DNA of 64,000 nt from Photobacterium toruni (GCF_024529955.1 NZ_AP024855.1:1-64000), one strand, 5' to 3'. Numbered from the stretch's first letter, positions 51,037 to 61,929 are shown. The notes: a model not told the origin generated them from the sequence alone. Numbers and translations are program-made.

Positions 51037-53751
51037 TTATGCCGCTAATCCAATGAGTTTTAATAAACTTTCAGCAGTTTCAATAGCTTGGTGGCGATTG
51101 ATGATGTTCAATTTTTGATACAAATTACGAATGTGGGTTTTAATTGTTGTCGCTGCGACATCAAGTTCATTTGATATTTGCTCATTACTATAACCGGCAT
51201 AAATTAGCCCTAATACTTGCCATTCACGTTGTGTGAGTGGGCTAGAACGAATAAGTTCTGGAATATTTGGTAGAGCTAATAGTTTATCAACAAAATTCTC
51301 ATCAAAATGTACGACACGAGCCCGCTCTTTGCTGGTCATTTCTCGTAATAAATATTGGCAACGATGCAGTGTTAACTCGTCTAATTTTTTATGTTCAACA
51401 AGCGTTTGAAGTAATGCATTGATATCATCGCCAACGCATAAAAAGTCACTGATCATACCTGAGTGATTACTGACAGTAAGCACTTCATTTAAAGTAGTTA
51501 ATGCCTGTTGTGATTGTTGTGCTTGTTTATATAATGCCGTTTGAATGATTGCGTTGCGATGATGATCTGTATGTAAATCATGTTCAATACAAGCTTGTTG
51601 CATGGTGTTAAGTAACTGTTGTGCTTGATCTGTTTCGTTTAATAAGAGATGAGCTCTGACAATATTACGGGCGTGTAATTGTTGAAAATGATTACAATAT
51701 GATTGTGGTGGTGTAATGGATAGCAACCAGTCTTTAATAGCATTAGTATCGTTTTTAGCCTGCCAATACAGAAGGCAACTAAAATCATGGTTTGCTAACC
51801 AATCAATATGATATGAGGTGTTTTTAACTAAATCATTGCATATATCAAGATAGCGGGTTGCCTTATCTAATTCGCCTCTAGAGATTGCAATTCTAGCGAG
51901 CATCGAATAGGCATGTAATGATTTTGATTTATCAAATGGCGCTAAAATTTCAATGCATTTATGGGTACATTGTTCAGCGTCATCTAAACGATGCCAACAC
52001 CATAAAATTTGTGCTTTTAAACGTAAAGTAAACTCATGTAATGGAACTTGCTGTAAATGCTGTTCTTGAATGAGCTTAGTGGCGCTCTCTAATAATTCAA
52101 ATGCATGATGAATAGCACCTTGAGCAATCAGAATCTCAGATTGTTGAAGTAATGCCCATAATGCTTGATGATAAAAATGGTATTGACGTGCCATTTTTTC
52201 AGTTTGTTGCATCATAGATAACGCTTGCGTTAAATTACCTAAACAATGATGAACTTCCCCTATGACAGATGTTGCAACAATACGACTACGATAAGTTGTT
52301 GCAGGAAGTTGTCCTAACGATAACTCTGCAAGTTTAAGTGCTTGTTGAGGCTTACTTTGATTAATAGCAACTTGCGCACGTAGTGCATTAAATTCGCCTT
52401 GAATTGCATCATCGATTGTTAGTTTTCGAGCGATTAGCTCTGCTTCACTTTGTGATAATAGTTCGCCAACATCATTATAACGATGTTGACTTTGTGCGAG
52501 CCATGCTTTTATTAAACATAAACGTGGTGAGCCAAATAAAACGTCTTGATTGAGTTTATTAATGGCATCTTCAAGTAAATTTAACTCACCTTGATGGAAC
52601 ATACTCCAACCATGAGTTGATAATAAATTGGTTAATAATGATTGATTTTCACTTTTGAGGGCATGAATCAATGCTTGTTGATAATTATGCTGTTTTATCC
52701 ATGCGTTTGCTGCATTTTCATGTAATTTACACTGTTGTTGAGGGATCGTGGCATAGCGTTGATGGCGTAAAAACTCAGCAAATAAATGATGGAAACGATA
52801 CCAATTATTATCGCCTTCTAAAGGTGTTAAAAATAAGCCAAAGCGATTGAGTGACTCTAACATGGCTAAAGCATCAGATCGTCCGGTTAATTCAGTAATG
52901 AGTTCAGCATTAAACATGTCTAATATTGAGCAATGTAATAAAAAATCTTTAATATCTTCACTCAATTGATCAAAGACTTCTTCAGCTAAGTAATCCCATA
53001 AATGGCTACGATTAAAATTAACTAAGGAATGTGCTGAGTCGGCCAACAAATTCGGTTTTTGTTTTGCATGTAAAGCAATCAATTGTAATGCTGATGGCCA
53101 GCCTTCAACTTGTTGACGTAAGCTACTGAGTAATTGGCCTTCAACATGATCAGTCACTCGTTGGTGAAAAAAGCGTTGGGTTTCTTCTTCATCAAAAGCA
53201 AGTCCATCGAGATCGACTTCAAGTAACAAATCACGAATACGTAAATTCGCTGTTCCTAATGGTGGGACAGTACGACTGGTGACAACAAGTGTAATATTAT
53301 CAGGCATGTGCTTTAAGAAAAAACGCATTCCTTCATGAATACTGTCATTGTCAATAACATGATAATCATCTAATACGATGTAACATAATGCTTGATAATC
53401 GGCTAATTCAGCAAAAAGAGCATTCATTAAGGTAGTAATACAAGCAAACTGACGGCGCTCAGCCATTGCTTGAGTTTTTAAACAGCTATTATCAGTGGCT
53501 TTATTTATTGCTTGCAGAAAATAATTAACAAACCGAAAACTCTCATTGTCGTTTTCATCAATGTTAAACCAACCCGTATGTGGAATATCTTTTAGCCATT
53601 GCGCTGCCATGGTAGTTTTTCCATAACCCGCTGGTGAGCGAAAGAGGACTAATCGATAATTATTAGCTTGGTTCAGATTATCAAGGAGGCGAGGTCGTAA
53701 AATCGCGTTGTGTAATCGTGCTGGGCGAGTAAGTTTAGAAGGTATCCACAT
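51037..53751 (-). CDS. malT: ATP-dependent maltodextrin regulon activator
   Basis: 904 residues, like E. coli MalT (901). MWIPSKLTRPARLHNAILRPRLL is the typical MalT start; Walker A is SPAGYGKTTMA at 39-49 and Walker B YIVLDDYHVID near 120. A helical repeat region spans about 450-800, and a LuxR-type HTH (LTQREWQVLGLIYAGYSNEQISNELDVAATTIKTHIRNL) ends it. MalT binds ATP and maltotriose, then activates genes through GGGGAxGAGG boxes; such boxes lie upstream in the divergent malP region. It points away from malP, as in related genomes. Confidence 0.95.
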   Translation of the reverse strand: MWIPSKLTRPARLHNAILRPRLLDNLNQANNYRLVLFRSPAGYGKTTMAAQWLKDIPHTGWFNIDENDNESFRFVNYFLQAINKATDNSCLKTQAMAERRQFACITTLMNALFAELADYQALCYIVLDDYHVIDNDSIHEGMRFFLKHMPDNITLVVTSRTVPPLGTANLRIRDLLLEVDLDGLAFDEEETQRFFHQRVTDHVEGQLLSSLRQQVEGWPSALQLIALHAKQKPNLLADSAHSLVNFNRSHLWDYLAEEVFDQLSEDIKDFLLHCSILDMFNAELITELTGRSDALAMLESLNRFGLFLTPLEGDNNWYRFHHLFAEFLRHQRYATIPQQQCKLHENAANAWIKQHNYQQALIHALKSENQSLLTNLLSTHGWSMFHQGELNLLEDAINKLNQDVLFGSPRLCLIKAWLAQSQHRYNDVGELLSQSEAELIARKLTIDDAIQGEFNALRAQVAINQSKPQQALKLAELSLGQLPATTYRSRIVATSVIGEVHHCLGNLTQALSMMQQTEKMARQYHFYHQALWALLQQSEILIAQGAIHHAFELLESATKLIQEQHLQQVPLHEFTLRLKAQILWCWHRLDDAEQCTHKCIEILAPFDKSKSLHAYSMLARIAISRGELDKATRYLDICNDLVKNTSYHIDWLANHDFSCLLYWQAKNDTNAIKDWLLSITPPQSYCNHFQQLHARNIVRAHLLLNETDQAQQLLNTMQQACIEHDLHTDHHRNAIIQTALYKQAQQSQQALTTLNEVLTVSNHSGMISDFLCVGDDINALLQTLVEHKKLDELTLHRCQYLLREMTSKERARVVHFDENFVDKLLALPNIPELIRSSPLTQREWQVLGLIYAGYSNEQISNELDVAATTIKTHIRNLYQKLNIINRHQAIETAESLLKLIGLAA

Positions 53752-53879
53752 AATTAAGCTCTTTAAAGATCCATCATTTAAGGCTAGATATAGAAACGTA
53801 TACGATAAACGTATTGCTATTTAGACGTACTGTAACCCTCGGTACGATACAAACAAGATATCTCATCATTCTGACCTTT

Positions 53880-53889
53880 CTCATCCCTA
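53880..53889 (-). promoter_or_regulatory. MalT box (weak)
   Basis: On the minus strand: tagggatgag, containing the core ggatga of the MalT consensus GGGGA(T/G)GAGG. Listed with the stronger site at 53975. Confidence 0.5.
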
Positions 53890-53974
53890 TAATTTTGAGC
53901 TATCTCACAAAATATGTTGATGCGGTGACGGATTTTTGCTCGTCGACTACCAATGTTTTTCCTACGCCCTTTAT

Positions 53975-53984
53975 CCTCCTCCCC
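53975..53984 (-). promoter_or_regulatory. MalT box (perfect match)
   Basis: On the minus strand: ggggaggagg, a perfect match to the MalT consensus. It lies 92 bases upstream of the malP start, a normal distance for MalT-dependent activation. Confidence 0.8.
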
Positions 53985-54075
53985 ATAATCCTTTTATTAG
54001 GATGATGTTTGATTGTTTGAATCAGTGCAGCATAGGTACTAATCAATTAATTAAATCTTACAGTGAGACAGAACA

Positions 54076-56535
54076 ATGAAAAAGCGTGGTCAAACACAAC
54101 AATTTGATAAAGCCTCATTTAAGGCTTCAGTTAAAAAACATTTAATTACTACCTATGCTCAAAATATTGAAACTGCCAGTGATAAGCATTGGTATTTAGC
54201 TGTTGGCAAAGCGCTTGCTGAAATTAGCACTGGTAACTTACTTGAAACAGAAAAGCGTGTTGCTAATGCACAAACGCGTAGTGTTAACTACTTTTCATTA
54301 GAATTTTTAATTGGTCGTTTAACGGGCAATAATTTAATTAGTCTTGGTTTATATGAACAAATTAGTGACGCTGTTGCTGAACTTGGTTTGCAGTTAACTG
54401 ATCTATTAGAACAAGAGCGAGATCCTGCATTAGGCAATGGTGGCTTAGGTCGTTTAGCTGCGTGTTTTATGGATTCGTTAGCAGCTCAAGAATTTCCTTC
54501 TGTTGGTTATGGCTTGCATTATCAATATGGTTTATTCCAACAATCATTTATTGATGGTCATCAAATTGAATTACCCGATGCATGGCGTGCCGCTGAGGGC
54601 TATCCTTGGGAAGTTCAACGTCCAGAGTTAAATAAATTTGTTGGCCTATATGGTGATGTTAGTACTTATACTGATGAAAAAGGACAGCAGCATCGACGTT
54701 GGAATCCTGCGGTCACATTACAAGGTATTGCGTGGGATTTACCTATTATTGGTTATCAAAACCAGTCGGTATTTCCGTTACGTTTATGGGAATGTCGAGC
54801 TCCTGTACCATTTAACTTAGCGAAGTTTAATGATGGTGATTATGTTGGCGCACAGCAAACACAAATTGCGGCAGGTAATGTAACTAAGATACTGTATCCA
54901 AATGATAATCACGACCAAGGTAAAGTATTACGTTTAACGCAGCAATATTTCCATTGTGCTTGTTCAATTGCTGATATTATTTGTCGTCATCTTAAAAATG
55001 GTCATGAAATTAAGTCGTTATCAAAATTTGAAGCAATACAGCTTAACGATACCCATCCAACTATTGCTATTCCAGAGTTGATGCGAGTGTTATTAGATGA
55101 GCATAAATTAAGTTGGAATGACGCATGGGAAATTGTTTCAAACACCTTTGCTTACACTAACCACACCTTATTGCCAGAAGCATTAGAAACATGGAGTGAA
55201 GCTTTAATTGGGGAATTATTACCTCGCCATTTAGAGATCATTTTTGAAATAAATCATCGTCTAATGGTGCAAGTTGAAGCTAAATGGCCGGGTAATAATG
55301 AAGTAAAACGCAAACTTTCTATTATCGCGGAAGGTAAGTCGCGGATGGTTCGTATGGCGAACCTTTGCGTAGCAAGTACTTATGCAGTTAATGGTGTTGC
55401 GGCACTGCACTCAGAATTAGTCAAACGCGATTTATTCCCAGAGTTTGATGAATTATTTCCTGGGCGTCTACAAAATGTGACCAATGGAATTACGCCTCGT
55501 CGTTGGCTTAAATATTGTAATCCACAATTATCAGCTTTAATTAGTGAAAAAATTGGTACTGAGTGGCCTGCACATTTGGAACAATTAGAAGCAATTTCTC
55601 AGTTTGCTAATGATACTAAATTTCAGCAGCGTTTTGCTGAGATAAAAAAACAAAATAAACAACGTTTTGCTGATTGGGTTGCTGAAAATCTGGATATTGA
55701 ATTAGATACGAATGCTATTTTTGATGTGCAGATTAAACGGCTACATGAATATAAACGTCAGCATTTAAATTTATTACATATATTATCGCTATACCATCGT
55801 TTATTAAATGATCCAACATTTGATATGCATCCTCGAGTATTTATTTTTGCAGCTAAAGCAGCACCGGGTTATGCCTTAGCGAAAGATATTATTTATGCCA
55901 TTAATAAAGTAGCCGATAAAGTAAATAACGATCCTCGCTTAGAGGGTAAGTTGAAAGTGGTTTTTGTGCCTGATTATCGCGTTAGCTTAGCTGAAATTAT
56001 TATTCCTGCGGCAGATGTATCAGAACAAATATCAACTGCTGGTAAAGAAGCCTCTGGTACGGGTAATATGAAGTTAGCACTTAATGGTGCATTAACGATT
56101 GGTACGATGGATGGTGCTAACGTTGAAATCCGTGAAGAAGTCGGCGATGACAATATCTTTATCTTTGGTTTATTAGTTGATGATGTTGAAAAACTAAAAG
56201 CTGAGGGTTACAACCCCCATGCTTATTATGAGCAAGATAGTTTATTAAAAGCATCCATTGATTTATTAGATAATAATGAATTTGATGTTACGGATTGTGC
56301 TGCGTTTTCTAATATTCGTCATAACCTATTAGAGGGCGGCGATCCCTATTTAGTTCTGGCTGATTTTGCTGACTATGTGAACGCACATAATCGTATTGAT
56401 GCGGAATACCGTAATCAAACTCAGTGGGTTAAAAAGACTATTTTAAATACTGCATTAGTAGGTAAGTTTAGTTCTGATAGAAGTATTCGTGATTATGTAA
56501 ACAATATTTGGAAACTAACTGCACTGCCTAAGTAA
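54076..56535 (+). CDS. malP: Maltodextrin/glycogen phosphorylase
   Basis: 819 residues. ERDPALGNGGLGRLAACFMDSLA near residue 115, then the C-terminal EASGTGNMKLALNGALTIGT with the PLP Lys666 (GTGNMK). Members release glucose-1-phosphate from alpha-1,4-glucans. The gene stands directly downstream of the MalT boxes and upstream of malQ; length is closer to glycogen/maltodextrin phosphorylases (about 800-815). With malT and malQ as neighbours I name it malP. Confidence 0.93.
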   Translation: MKKRGQTQQFDKASFKASVKKHLITTYAQNIETASDKHWYLAVGKALAEISTGNLLETEKRVANAQTRSVNYFSLEFLIGRLTGNNLISLGLYEQISDAVAELGLQLTDLLEQERDPALGNGGLGRLAACFMDSLAAQEFPSVGYGLHYQYGLFQQSFIDGHQIELPDAWRAAEGYPWEVQRPELNKFVGLYGDVSTYTDEKGQQHRRWNPAVTLQGIAWDLPIIGYQNQSVFPLRLWECRAPVPFNLAKFNDGDYVGAQQTQIAAGNVTKILYPNDNHDQGKVLRLTQQYFHCACSIADIICRHLKNGHEIKSLSKFEAIQLNDTHPTIAIPELMRVLLDEHKLSWNDAWEIVSNTFAYTNHTLLPEALETWSEALIGELLPRHLEIIFEINHRLMVQVEAKWPGNNEVKRKLSIIAEGKSRMVRMANLCVASTYAVNGVAALHSELVKRDLFPEFDELFPGRLQNVTNGITPRRWLKYCNPQLSALISEKIGTEWPAHLEQLEAISQFANDTKFQQRFAEIKKQNKQRFADWVAENLDIELDTNAIFDVQIKRLHEYKRQHLNLLHILSLYHRLLNDPTFDMHPRVFIFAAKAAPGYALAKDIIYAINKVADKVNNDPRLEGKLKVVFVPDYRVSLAEIIIPAADVSEQISTAGKEASGTGNMKLALNGALTIGTMDGANVEIREEVGDDNIFIFGLLVDDVEKLKAEGYNPHAYYEQDSLLKASIDLLDNNEFDVTDCAAFSNIRHNLLEGGDPYLVLADFADYVNAHNRIDAEYRNQTQWVKKTILNTALVGKFSSDRSIRDYVNNIWKLTALPK

Positions 56536-56688
56536 TATTAATTCTGCATTGATGCCAGACTTGGCATCAATGCTAATTATTTTTTTTATTATTTTATAAT
56601 ATTTATTTTTTAACGGATTAAATTTTTAATAATTTGATCGTGATAAATAGCATCGTAGTGGAAATAATTGCCGCTTATGGAGAAAACA

Positions 56689-57201
56689 ATGAAAGATAGC
56701 CAAGTATTAAAACAAGTGGCAAAAGCTGCGGGAATTGCTGATAGTTATATTAGTGCTTGGGGAGAAGAAACCCCAGTTGCAGACGAAACGTTACGTCATT
56801 TATTAGCAGCGTTAGGATATGACGTACGTAATGATGAAATGCTATTAGAGTCAAGTACTAAACATAATCGTGTTGAAGTCTTAGCCGATGTAAAAGTTGT
56901 TCGTAGTGGTGAGCCTGTCCACATTGAGCTGCAATTAGGTGCGAGCGCAAGAGTGAGCGATTTTAGTTGGCGTTTAATCGCAGAAAGTGGTGAAGTTTTT
57001 GAAGGTTGGTTACAGTCTCAACTGGTTAGTGATACACGATCAGAGGGCGGACCCTTAGTATTTTCATTACCTGAATTAGCATGTGGCTATCACCATTTTG
57101 AATTAACGCGTAAACGTCGTAAATCTCCGTATTTAATGACACTTATTGTTGCACCGACAGCTTGTTATAAACAACAGCCATTATTAGATGATAAAAAAAT
57201 A
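56689..57201 (+). pseudogene. malQ: Amylomaltase, 5' part, interrupted by IS1595 copy 2
   Basis: 171 codons from ATG 56689 (tatggag site 7 bases upstream) to the IS junction. It encodes the N-terminal beta domain of the long MalQ type (KQVAKAAGIADSYISAWGEE, RHLLAALGYDV). The frame joins exactly to 58236: with the IS and one 8-base repeat removed, the reading runs LLDDKKI-WGTSVQLYSIRTSHNWGIGDFG. The complete protein would have 727 residues, normal for this MalQ group. As it stands, a premature stop inside the IS ends the protein, and no glucanotransferase can be made. Confidence 0.92.
57194..57201. repeat. Target site duplication of IS1595 copy 2, left
   Basis: aaaaaata, repeated exactly at 58228-58235 on the other side of the IS. 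Eight bases is the normal duplication of the IS1595 family. Confidence 0.9.
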
Positions 57202-58227
57202 CCTGATTACCACCGAGACTCAGCCAGCGTTAATAATTTCTCTGGCATCGGTGGTGATTTTGCACCACATTTAATTAGCGTATTGAATATATCTTCAACT
57301 CGAAACCGATAATTAAATCGAAAACAGAATTCACCAAGATAACGAGGAATATGCTTTTCTCTAATTGCGTGATATGTCCCTTTTATCGAATTTTTAACGT
57401 TACCAATCATGGTATCGACCCAATAAAATGCAGCTTCATATTGGTGAAGTTCTTTACCATTTTTTGGTAATGAACCATGAATAATATCTGCTGCTAACAG
57501 ACCATTAAAACAGGGTAAACCATCTGATATGACTAACGTTTTTTCTTGTAAATGCTTTTTAGCCCAATCTGTAATTTCTTGTTTTTTAAAACAAGAAACA
57601 ACACTTAGCCGCATATAAATAGGATGACCTTCTTCATTCAAAGAGATCGCTGATACAAAAGGTGTTTTACCTTTGGCACCACGTCCTCGCTTTCCTTTTT
57701 GTTTACCTCCAATATATGCATCATCCAATTGCACGATATTGCCTAACTTTCGATTATCATCATGCTCTTTCATCACTTGCATGAGCTTATGTTTTATTCG
57801 CCATGCTGCGTTATAAGAAACCCCTAATTTACGCTTTAGCTCTAATGCTGAAATACTGTTTTTATCTTGTGTGATGAGATAAATAGCTAAAAACCAAGTA
57901 GTTAACGGTAATTTTGAATGGGAAAATAAAGTACCTGCCGTCAATGATGTCTGATGGTGACACTTATTACATTGATATAATGACCGCGATTTAAGTTCAC
58001 AATAACTTTTAGAAGCACAGGTAGGGCAAACGTAACCATTTTTCCATCGAATATTAAATAAACGCTCTCTACATTGAATTTCTGTCCCATACATTTGCAT
58101 AAATTCGGGTATAGAAAAGCCTTTCTGAAATTGGATTGAATTCTTAGGCATAACGTCACTCCTATACTTCAATATCTTAAAGTATAGGAGATAATTTAAC
58201 AGTGGCTGTTAAATAGTGGTAATCAGG
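57202..58227 (-). mobile_element. IS1595-family insertion sequence, copy 2
   Basis: 1026 bp between inverted repeats cctgattaccac (57202) and gtggtaatcagg (ending 58227), flanked by an 8-base duplication. Inserted in malQ against its direction. It is nearly identical to the copy at 25371-26396. Confidence 0.95.
57207..58151 (-). CDS. IS1595-family transposase
   Basis: 314 residues from Met 58151. Same domains as the copy at 25447: N-terminal zinc ribbon (CPTCASKSYC, CNKCHHQTS), HTH and DDE-like core. Only one residue differs (His in GTYHAIREKH). Intact, so both copies are probably recent and potentially mobile. Confidence 0.9.
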   Translation of the reverse strand: MPKNSIQFQKGFSIPEFMQMYGTEIQCRERLFNIRWKNGYVCPTCASKSYCELKSRSLYQCNKCHHQTSLTAGTLFSHSKLPLTTWFLAIYLITQDKNSISALELKRKLGVSYNAAWRIKHKLMQVMKEHDDNRKLGNIVQLDDAYIGGKQKGKRGRGAKGKTPFVSAISLNEEGHPIYMRLSVVSCFKKQEITDWAKKHLQEKTLVISDGLPCFNGLLAADIIHGSLPKNGKELHQYEAAFYWVDTMIGNVKNSIKGTYHAIREKHIPRYLGEFCFRFNYRFRVEDIFNTLIKCGAKSPPMPEKLLTLAESRW

Positions 58228-58235
58228 AAAAAATA
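58228..58235. repeat. Target site duplication of IS1595 copy 2, right
   Basis: aaaaaata, the second copy of the 8-base duplication found at 57194-57201. Confidence 0.9.
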
Positions 58236-59906
58236 TGGGGAACAAGCGTTCAACTCTATTCTATTCGTACCAGCCATAACTGGGGTATTGGTGATTTTGG
58301 CGATCTAAAACAATTAGTTATTGATGTTGCTAACGCTGGTGGAGATTTTGTTGGTCTAAATCCGATCCACTCTCTGTTTCCGGCTAACCCTGAAGGTGCG
58401 AGTCCATATAGCCCTTCATCTCGTCGCTGGTTAAACCTGCTTTATATTGATGTGAGTTCAGTTGCTGAATTTGCTCAAAATGATAAAGCTCAGCAATTAG
58501 TGGGCAGTGCTGAATTCCAACAACGATTAAATGCGGTTCGTGATACTTGTTGGGTTAATTACAGCGAAGTCTCATCATTAAAAATGGCTGTATTACCGTT
58601 GTTATATCAGACATTTGTTAGTCGTCATCTGGATAAGCACACGGCAAGAGCTAAGCAATTTTTGCAATTTGTTTCTGATGGTGGTGAGAGTTTATTACAT
58701 CAAGCGACGTTTGATGCGTTGCATGCTCATTTAAAGCAAGAGAATGATGATGTATGGGGCTGGCCTGTTTTCCCTGAGCAATATCGTCACTTTGGCAACC
58801 AAGCAGTACAAGATTTTATTGCTCAAGAATATGAGCAAGTTGAATTATATATGTATCTGCAGTGGTTAGCTGATATACAGCTTGCAGAAGTACACGAATT
58901 AGCAAATGAAAAAGGAATGACTCTTGGTTTGTACCGAGATTTAGCCGTTGGTGTGTGTGATTCTGGTGCTGAGACGTGGGCGGATCATGGTGCGCTATGT
59001 CAAGATGTAAGTATTGGTGCGCCACCTGATATTTTAGGTCCGCTAGGTCAAAATTGGGGTTTGCCACCATTAAATCCTGAAGTGTTAAAACAAACGGCTT
59101 ATTTGCCTTTTATTCATTTATTACGTGCCAATATGCGTAATTGTGGAGCACTGCGTATTGATCACGTTTTAGGTCTATTACGATTATGGTGGATCCCTAA
59201 AGGTGAAACTGCCAAACAGGGCGCTTATATGTATTACCCTGTTGATGACATGATGGCAATTCTTGCATTAGAAAGTCATCGTCATCAATGTACTGTTATC
59301 GGTGAAGATTTGGGTACAGTACCGGATGAAATTATAGAAAAATTGGCTACCGCAGGTATTCACTCTTATAAAGTCTTTTTCTTTGAAACCGCAGAAGATG
59401 GTGGTTTCTATTCACCAGCACATTATGCACCACAATCAATGGCAGCATTATGTACCCATGATATGCCAACGCTGCGTGGTTTTTGGCATTGTGATGATCT
59501 TAAAATGGGCAAAGAACTAGGGCTTTATCCTAATAGTGAACAGTTAACTCAACTCTTTAATTCTCGTGCAGAGAGTAAGCAACATATTCTAAATAGCCTT
59601 AATTGGCATGGTAATTTACCCGAAAATATTGGTTTAGATGCAGCTTACGTTCCTATGGATCGTGAATTAAGTGAGGCAATGCAAGTTCATTTAGCGGGCA
59701 GTTCTAGTGCATTATTAAGTTTGCAATTAGAAGATTGGTTAGAAATGGATAAGCCCGTTAATATTCCAGGTACGGTTAATGAATATCCAAACTGGCGTCG
59801 TAAGTTATCAACAAATCTAGACGATATTTTTACTCGAGAGACGATCAAACGTTTAACTCAGCGTTTAAATCAAGCCCGTGAAAAAGCGAGTTATAAAGCA
59901 GATTAA
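58236..59906 (+). pseudogene. malQ: Amylomaltase, 3' part, interrupted by IS1595 copy 2
   Basis: 557 codons including the stop, the GH77 catalytic domain: WGTSVQLYSIRTSHNWGIGDFGDL, SPYSPSSRRWLNLLYID, GLYRDLAVG with DSGAETW, then ALRIDHVLGLLRLWWIP (nucleophile Asp), GEDLGTVPDEI (acid Glu), and CTHDMPTLRGFW (third Asp). All catalytic residues are present. Internal ATG codons (such as 58452) could give a truncated product, but this would lack the start of the barrel. MalQ builds longer maltodextrins from maltose and maltotriose; without it maltose use should be impaired. glgB follows 13 bases later. Confidence 0.92.
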
Positions 59907-59919
59907 GGTAAAGGATTAT

Positions 59920-61902
59920 ATGAATTTGTCTGTGACTTTTCACAGTGATAATTTACAGCAGCTCGAAAGGGCTGCTTACTGTGATTTAAATCAAATAGTA
60001 ACATTATTACCTTGCGCTGAATTATTACGTGATCCTGCTGCTATGTGTAACGAAATGGGAGCTCAATTTCGTGAAGTTACGATTAATGGTGCGCTTGTTG
60101 CTGGTGTTCGTTTTTTAGTGTACGCCCCGCATGCATCCAGTGTTGCGGTTATTGGTGATTTTAATGGCTGGCATGCTAAAGAGTGTCAATTAACTCGGTT
60201 GCAGCAATCTAATATTGATAGTGGTTTATGGGGAATATTCATTCCTAATCTACAGGCTGGTGAACGCTATAAATACCAATTAAGCGATCAGTATGGTAAT
60301 CAATTACCTGATAAGACTGATCCTTGGGGATATTATGCAGAGCAGTATCCGTCGTTTTGCTCATTAACTTATCAACAATCTTGTTACCAATGGCAAGATG
60401 AAATGTGGCAAACGCGACCTGTAACCGCTAAACATCAGCAACCATTATCTTTTTATGAATTGCATGTAGGCTCTTGGCGACGTCACGATAATGGTGATTT
60501 TTATACCTATCGTGAATTGGCTCAAACATTGATCCCATATCTAACCGAAATGGGGTATACCCATCTAGAGTTAATGCCGGTTTCAGAGCATCCATTTCAT
60601 GGCTCATGGGGTTATCAACCGATTGGTTTATTTGCACCAACAAGCCGATTTGGTTCGCCGGATGATTTTAAATATTTCATTGATCAATGCCATCAAGCTG
60701 GGCTGGGTGTTGTGTTGGATTGGGTTCCTGCTCATTTCCCTGCTGATGAGCATGGCCTTGCTAATTTTGATGGTACAGCACTTTATAATGATCCCGATCC
60801 TCGTCGAGGTTGGCATCAAGATTGGAAAAGCTATATTTATGATTATGGGCGTGATCATGTACGCCAATTTTTAGTATCAAATGCATTATTTTGGTTTGAG
60901 CATTTTCATATTGATGGCTTACGCGTTGATGCTGTGGCATCGATGTTGTATTTAGATTATTCCCGTAATGACGGTGAATGGATCCCAAATGCTGATGGTG
61001 GTAATTATAATTATGATGCGATCAGTTTATTACGCTGGATCAACGAAGAAGTTTATTCCCATTACCCGAATGCGATGATGATAGCTGAAGAATCTACCGC
61101 TTTTCCTGGTGTTTCTAAACCAACAAGTTTAGGCGGCTTAGGTTTTGGCTTTAAATGGAATATGGGCTGGATGCATGACAGTTTGGCTTATATAAAAGAA
61201 GAGTCTATTTATCGTCGTTATCATCATAATACTATTACGATGCCGTTACTTTATGCTTTCAGTGAGAACTATATTTTATCACTATCACACGATGAAGTGG
61301 TTTATGGTAAAGGCTCGTTAATGAATAAAATGCCAGGTGATGAGTGGCAACAAACGGCAAATTTACGGGCATATTTAGGTTATATGTACGGTCAGCCAGG
61401 CAAAAAATTAAACTTCATGGGAACAGAAATTGGGCAGACGGCGGAATGGAATCATGATGATCAATTGCAATGGTTTTTACTGCAATTTGCACGTCATCAG
61501 GGTATGAAGCAGTTAGTTAAAGATTTAAATCATATGTATTGTGCTTACCCTGCGCTATACCAATTAGATTGTGATCCTGCTGGTTTTGAATGGCGAATTA
61601 GTGATGCAGCCGATGACAGTTTATTAGTGCATGAACGGTTTGATATTGTTGAGAATAAGGTATTAGTTGCGTCTAATTTTACACCAGTTCCAAGAGAACA
61701 ATATCGAATTGGTGTGCCATTAGAGGGAACATATGAACTGATATTAAATACTGATAATTCTCTATATTGTGGCAGTGATTATTCACTGATTACAACAATT
61801 AAAACTGAAGTAAAGGGCAGTCATGGCCTCCCTTATTCAATCGCGATGGTTATACCGCCATTAGCAACCGTATTTTATCGATTCATACCTAATCCCGCAT
61901 AA
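59920..61902 (+). CDS. glgB: 1,4-alpha-glucan branching enzyme
   Basis: 660 residues from ATG 59920 (aaggat 5 bases before). A CBM48-like domain ([23 protein letters not shown] near 65-90) precedes the GH13 barrel: [12 protein letters not shown] near 185, then [18 protein letters not shown]. Asp337 (GLRVDA) is the nucleophile, Glu390 (IAEES) the acid and Asp458 (LSHDEVV) the third residue. It makes alpha-1,6 branches in glycogen. It lacks the extra N1 domain of E. coli GlgB (728). It follows malQ and may suffer from polarity caused by the IS. Confidence 0.94.
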   Translation: MNLSVTFHSDNLQQLERAAYCDLNQIVTLLPCAELLRDPAAMCNEMGAQFREVTINGALVAGVRFLVYAPHASSVAVIGDFNGWHAKECQLTRLQQSNIDSGLWGIFIPNLQAGERYKYQLSDQYGNQLPDKTDPWGYYAEQYPSFCSLTYQQSCYQWQDEMWQTRPVTAKHQQPLSFYELHVGSWRRHDNGDFYTYRELAQTLIPYLTEMGYTHLELMPVSEHPFHGSWGYQPIGLFAPTSRFGSPDDFKYFIDQCHQAGLGVVLDWVPAHFPADEHGLANFDGTALYNDPDPRRGWHQDWKSYIYDYGRDHVRQFLVSNALFWFEHFHIDGLRVDAVASMLYLDYSRNDGEWIPNADGGNYNYDAISLLRWINEEVYSHYPNAMMIAEESTAFPGVSKPTSLGGLGFGFKWNMGWMHDSLAYIKEESIYRRYHHNTITMPLLYAFSENYILSLSHDEVVYGKGSLMNKMPGDEWQQTANLRAYLGYMYGQPGKKLNFMGTEIGQTAEWNHDDQLQWFLLQFARHQGMKQLVKDLNHMYCAYPALYQLDCDPAGFEWRISDAADDSLLVHERFDIVENKVLVASNFTPVPREQYRIGVPLEGTYELILNTDNSLYCGSDYSLITTIKTEVKGSHGLPYSIAMVIPPLATVFYRFIPNPA

Positions 61903-61929
61903 CGGATACAGTGATAGGAAGTGACAATC

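Larger units (their letters stand above)
53752..54075. other. Divergent malT-malP control region
   Basis: 324 bases without a convincing gene; a 63-codon frame at 53814-54005 is hydrophobic and unlikely to be real. It contains two MalT-box-like sites listed separately. The remaining part is AT-rich with several TATAAT-like words. Confidence 0.6.

Noticed and set aside
53814..54005. A 63-codon hydrophobic frame between malT and malP
   Set aside because: It covers the MalT-box region, has no ribosome binding site and an unlikely composition.
25371..58227. An inversion that has already taken place between the two IS1595 copies
   Set aside because: Copy 2 has matching 8-base flanks and malQ is restored exactly on removal, which an inversion would have destroyed.
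58452..59906. An independent glucanotransferase gene starting at 58452
   Set aside because: The frame is open back to the IS border at 58236 and continues the 5' half of malQ exactly; 58452 is an internal Met.
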